This document shows positions 6,204 through 6,218 of a stretch of 6,218 bases of DNA, one piece after another. Source of the DNA: an uncultured Bacilli bacterium (lineage in GTDB: Bacteria; Bacillota_I; Bacilli_A; RF39; UBA660); NCBI GenBank assembly GCA_947627835.1, contig CANQXM010000071.1, positions 1 through 6,218 on the forward strand, read 5' to 3'. The notes beneath the pieces are model-generated. The model saw only the letters and a program-made list of their open reading frames with translations. It did no database searches and was not told where the DNA came from. The translations under genes were made by a program, and so were the position numbers. Position 1 is the stretch's first letter. Each line of letters starts with the position of its first letter.

Positions 6204-6218
6204 ATTTGATTATTGTTA
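6178..6218. repeat. Perfect inverted repeat at the window end, likely fold-back artefact
   Basis: The left arm TAACAATAATCAAAT (6178-6192) and the right arm ATTTGATTATTGTTA (6204-6218) are perfect reverse complements, separated by 11 bases (6193-6203). The right arm ends at the very last base. It sits inside a conserved glf coding segment, where it puts two in-frame stops (TAA, TAA) upstream of the GTG codon. Position and frame damage together suggest a chimeric fold-back at a contig end rather than a genomic hairpin. Confidence 0.8.

Overview
The window is AT-rich bacterial DNA from a low-GC, Gram-positive-type anaerobe, probably an uncultured gut member of the Bacilli/Erysipelotrichia/RF39 sphere. 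This is inferred from the protein style, from the oxygen-sensitive form of pyruvate:ferredoxin oxidoreductase, and from short intergenic gaps. TGA is used as a stop (glf) and Trp is TGG, so the code is standard rather than the Mycoplasma code.

All three protein genes lie on the minus strand. Reading in the direction of transcription (right to left): the C-terminal third of UDP-galactopyranose mutase (glf, about 6203-5790) overlaps by 4 bases (ATGA) the start of a complete pyruvate:ferredoxin/flavodoxin oxidoreductase (nifJ/PFOR, 5793-2437). A long hairpin overlapping the nifJ stop codon closes that unit. After a 269-base gap comes the complete DNA helicase recG (2167-182), with its own extended -10 promoter and a very short leader.

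The two gaps flanking recG each hold a probable small RNA gene with its own consensus-like sigma-A promoter, two hairpins, a C-rich linker and an intrinsic terminator. sRNA-A is at about 132-26, minus strand, just downstream of recG. sRNA-B is at about 2304-2407, plus strand, divergent from recG and convergent with nifJ. The complete 11-base loop of the sRNA-B terminator hairpin (TCTTCAGGGGG) is perfectly complementary to the C-rich linker of sRNA-A (CCCCCTGAAGA). Both RNAs also share the motif TCAACC at the same place in their layout. This pair is the most interesting signal in the window and may be a regulatory RNA pair that has not been described. I recognise neither as a known RNA family.

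The right end of the window is a perfect 15-base inverted repeat with an 11-base spacer that runs to the very last base. It breaks the glf reading frame exactly where family homology should continue. This looks like a fold-back assembly or amplification artefact at a contig end rather than a real pseudogene.
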